Source: Gemmatimonadota bacterium (GTDB taxonomy: Bacteria > Latescibacterota > UBA2968 > UBA8231). From it: 7,464 bases of DNA. Below the pieces are notes generated by a model. It searched no databases, was not told the origin of the DNA, and saw only the letters and a list, made by a program, of their open reading frames with translations. The position numbers were made by a program, and so were the translations under genes. The DNA is taken from contig VXZF01000605.1 in assembly GCA_009845645.1 (NCBI GenBank), forward strand, positions 1 through 7,464, read 5' to 3'. Shown here piece after piece: positions 5,109-7,464 of the stretch. Numbering within the stretch: the first letter of the stretch is position 1; the number at the start of each line of letters is the position of its first letter.

Positions 5109-6596
5109 ATGGATATTAAAGTAATTCAAGGAGCTATTCAAAAACAGGACGCGGACGTTTTGGTGGTCAATCTCTTTGCCGGAGCGCGCCCAGGCGGGGC
5201 TACGGGTGCGGTTGATCAAGCCCTTGGCGGTCAAATCTCGGCGGCGATTGACTTGGGCGACTTCGAGGGCAAGGCCGGCCAGACCTTGCTGCTGTACACG
5301 CACAGCCAGATTCTAGCGCCGCGTGTGCTCGTCGTCGGCTTGGGCGAGCAGGAGGGCTTTGACCTCGAAAGGGCGCGCCGTGCTACGGGCACGGCTATCG
5401 GCACCCTCGGTCGCTTGGGTGCCAATAGCGCGGCTACCATCCTGCACGGCACGGGTGCGGGTAACCTGCCCGTCGAACCAGCCGCACAAGCTGTGGCCGA
5501 AGCATCGCTGTTGGCGGCCTATCGCTTTGATGAGTACCGCTCGCGCCCCCGTCCGCAGTCGCTGGCCAAGCTGCACATCGTAGAGTTCGACTCGACTAAG
5601 CTCAGAGAAGCGCGGCGCGGAGTTCGGCGGGGCCGTGCGCTCGCCGAGGCCACCTGTCTCGCTCGCGACTTGGTCAACCATCCCGGCGGCGAAGTTACTC
5701 CGGCCTACTTGGCCCGCGCGGCCCGCCGCCTAGCCAAAACCCACGATCTGCGCTGCCGGGTCTTCAGCGCAAAGGGCTTGGCCGAGTTAGGCATGGGTGC
5801 CCTAGTGGCCGTTGGTCAGGGCAGTGCCAATAAGCCGCGTTTTATCGTCCTTGAACACGGCCCCCGCCGAGGGAAACCGCTGGTGTTTGTCGGCAAGGGC
5901 ATCACCTTCGATAGCGGTGGCCTCTCGCTCAAGACCGTCGAAGGCATCCGCACGATGAAGACCGACATGTCCGGTGCTGCTGCCGTCTTGGGTGCTATGC
6001 AAGCGGTGGCCGCGCTCGGCCTCAAGCGGCGGGTCGTCGGCCTGATCGCCGCGGCCGAGAACATGCCCTCCAGCACTGCCTTCCGCCCCGACGATGTGCT
6101 GCACACCCTCGCGGGTAAGACCATTGAGATTGTCAGCACGGATGCTGAAGGCCGTCTCGTCTTAGCCGATGCACTCGCTTACGCTACCCGCTACGAGCCG
6201 GCTGCGGTCGTCGATCTGGCGACCCTCACCGGCGCTTGTGTAACCGCGCTGGGGCACCACGCTTCGGGCCTTTTTGCCAACGACGACGACTTGGCGGATC
6301 GGCTGCTCGACGCCGGGGAGCAAACTGGGGAGCGACTCTGGCGCTTGCCGCTGTGGCCCGAGTATCGCGACCAGATCGACAGCGATATCGCCGACATGAA
6401 AAACTCTGGCGGTCGGCCAGCCGGTGCCAGTACGGCCGCGGCGCTGTTGGCCGAATTCGCCGACTATTCTTGGGCGCACCTCGACATTGCCGGCACTGCT
6501 TGGTGCACAAAGGCCAAACCCTACGTGCCGCGAGGCGGCGTCGGCATCGGCGTGCGCTTGTTGACCCAACTTGCCCTCGATTGGAGCCCATCATGA
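5109..6596 (+). CDS. pepA: Leucyl aminopeptidase PepA (family M17)
   Basis: From ATG 5109 the protein is 495 residues (E. coli PepA has 503) and begins MDIKVIQG, as the family does. An in-frame ATG at 5079 would add ten residues (MTTYYRTTNV) with no visible PepA similarity. Neither start has a strong Shine-Dalgarno sequence. M17 enzymes are cytoplasmic two-metal hexamers that remove N-terminal residues from peptides. Counting from 5109, the dimetal ligands and catalytic residues are all present: K263 and D268 in GKGITFDSGG, K275, D286 in MKTDMSG, and D345, E347 and R349 in STDAEGRLVL. The conserved TLTGACVTALGHH and NSGGRPAGAS segments are also present, with AHLDIAGTAW near the C-terminus. 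The N-terminal macro-like domain is intact. The gene overlaps the next one by 4 nt. E. coli PepA also binds DNA, but nothing here tests that. Confidence 0.95.
   Translation: MDIKVIQGAIQKQDADVLVVNLFAGARPGGATGAVDQALGGQISAAIDLGDFEGKAGQTLLLYTHSQILAPRVLVVGLGEQEGFDLERARRATGTAIGTLGRLGANSAATILHGTGAGNLPVEPAAQAVAEASLLAAYRFDEYRSRPRPQSLAKLHIVEFDSTKLREARRGVRRGRALAEATCLARDLVNHPGGEVTPAYLARAARRLAKTHDLRCRVFSAKGLAELGMGALVAVGQGSANKPRFIVLEHGPRRGKPLVFVGKGITFDSGGLSLKTVEGIRTMKTDMSGAAAVLGAMQAVAALGLKRRVVGLIAAAENMPSSTAFRPDDVLHTLAGKTIEIVSTDAEGRLVLADALAYATRYEPAAVVDLATLTGACVTALGHHASGLFANDDDLADRLLDAGEQTGERLWRLPLWPEYRDQIDSDIADMKNSGGRPAGASTAAALLAEFADYSWAHLDIAGTAWCTKAKPYVPRGGVGIGVRLLTQLALDWSPS
6583..6586 (+). promoter_or_regulatory. 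Shine-Dalgarno site of the oxidoreductase gene, inside pepA
   Basis: GGAG lies six bases before ATG 6593, inside the last codons of pepA. It supports the ATGA overlap start and translational coupling with pepA. Confidence 0.6.
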
Positions 6597-7464
6597 CTAT
6601 TCGCACGATCCACGTAGGGGCTGGTGGCCGCGGCCGCTGGCCCCTGAATCGCTTCCGCGACCGCACCGACTTCGAGGCCGTCGCCTTAGTCGATGTTAAT
6701 GAGGAAAACCTCGCCACGGCACGGGAGACTACCGGCCTAGGCGAAGAGGCGTGTTTTTCTACGCCCGCCGCCGCCCTGCAAGCTGTTGATGCAGACGCCG
6801 TGGTGGTCATTACGCCGCCCGACCTGCACGCTGGTCAGTGCTTGGAGGCGGTCCGCGCTGGCAAGCATGTACTAGTCGAAAAGCCCTTTACCAAAGATCT
6901 CGGCCAAGCGCGGCAGATCGTCGCCGAGGCGAGCGAACGCGGCCTCAAAGTCGCCGTCACCCAAAACGCCCGCTACTATCCGCCGGTCTTAACCATCCGC
7001 CGCCTGCTGCAAAGCGGCGACTTGGGCCAGCCTTCCTTTGGCCTGATGACCAAATACGGCTGGCGTCCTCGCGTTCATCATTCGGGCGCGGACCTGCACG
7101 CCTACTTGTGGGAGCGCGGCATCCACGACTTCGATCAATTGCGCCACCTGCTCGACTCCGAGCCCAAGCGGCTTTTTTGCAACAGCTTCAATCCGCCTTG
7201 GAGTCCGTACAGCGGCGGCTCGGCCATCGACGGCTGGATTGAGTTCCACAACGGCACCACGTTCAATTTTCAGTGTACCTTTGCTACCCATAAAGGTGGT
7301 TCTAGCTGGCGGCTGGACTGCGAGAAGGGCACGGTCGAAGAGGTCTCCGGCGGCTTGGCGATCCGGCGGCCTGGGGCCGATACAGACGAGATCATACCTA
7401 TGGACGAAAACCCCCATCCCGAGGAAGTCCTCTTAGACGGCTTCCGCGACTACGTGCTCAACGA
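6593..7464 (+). CDS. Gfo/Idh/MocA-family NAD(P)-dependent oxidoreductase, C-terminus cut by window edge
   Basis: Open for 290 codons to the window edge, so incomplete; family members are usually 330-400 residues. Seen: a Rossmann fold at the N-terminus with the glycine-rich VGAGGRGRW (8-16), acidic D34 ending the second strand, TPPDLHAGQCLEA (74-86) and the family signature EKP at 96-98, whose lysine is the usual catalytic or cofactor-contacting residue. GIHDFDQLRHLL (176-187) matches the family's second-domain helix with the active-site histidine (H178). No signal peptide is present. These enzymes oxidise or reduce a hydroxyl of sugars, inositols or related compounds with NAD(P); the substrate cannot be inferred from what is visible. 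The gene overlaps pepA by 4 nt (ATGA), so the two are probably one transcript, although their functions have no obvious link. Confidence 0.9.
   Translation, partial: MTIRTIHVGAGGRGRWPLNRFRDRTDFEAVALVDVNEENLATARETTGLGEEACFSTPAAALQAVDADAVVVITPPDLHAGQCLEAVRAGKHVLVEKPFTKDLGQARQIVAEASERGLKVAVTQNARYYPPVLTIRRLLQSGDLGQPSFGLMTKYGWRPRVHHSGADLHAYLWERGIHDFDQLRHLLDSEPKRLFCNSFNPPWSPYSGGSAIDGWIEFHNGTTFNFQCTFATHKGGSSWRLDCEKGTVEEVSGGLAIRRPGADTDEIIPMDENPHPEEVLLDGFRDYVLN

Noticed and set aside
6226..6810. A 194-codon minus-strand frame across the pepA and oxidoreductase junction
   Set aside because: It is arginine- and serine-rich shadow sequence opposite two genes with complete family motifs, a common artefact in GC-rich DNA.

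Overview
The window is protein-coding bacterial DNA. Most of it (about 1190 to the end) is GC-rich, tightly packed and metabolic. The left ~1.1 kb is visibly more AT-rich and carries a Fic-domain gene. No rRNA, tRNA, CRISPR array or insertion sequence was seen. The gene mix (histidine phosphatase, glycolate-oxidase-type subunits, an L-rhamnose mutarotase-family protein, a Gfo/Idh/MocA oxidoreductase) would suit a sugar-degrading environmental heterotroph, perhaps from an uncultivated lineage such as Poribacteria or Latescibacterota. That taxonomic guess is weak.

Layout. Minus strand, read from high to low coordinates: a histidine phosphatase (start at 4964, or 5039 if an in-frame duplicated N-terminus is translated), glcD (FAD subunit), glcF (iron-sulfur subunit) and an L-rhamnose mutarotase-family gene. 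These four have a 14-nt gap, a 4-nt overlap and a 19-nt overlap, so they look like one operon. After a 113-nt gap comes a Fic gene in the same orientation, open to the left edge. Plus strand, diverging from about 5.05-5.1 kb: pepA (leucyl aminopeptidase), then a Gfo/Idh/MocA oxidoreductase overlapping it by 4 nt and open to the right edge.

How the genes may work together. GlcD and GlcF should form a membrane-associated 2-hydroxyacid (glycolate or lactate) dehydrogenase. The downstream mutarotase suggests a link to deoxysugar catabolism, in which L-rhamnose or L-fucose yields lactaldehyde and then lactate. The upstream phosphatase could instead supply a hydroxyacid such as glycolate from its phosphate ester. 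Both links are inferred from gene order. The Fic protein is a probable autoinhibited AMP-transferase unrelated to the operon.

The most unusual feature is at the phosphatase start. The first 16 codons, with part of the ribosome-binding region, are present twice, 75 bp apart and in frame. The two copies differ at six positions, all synonymous third bases.
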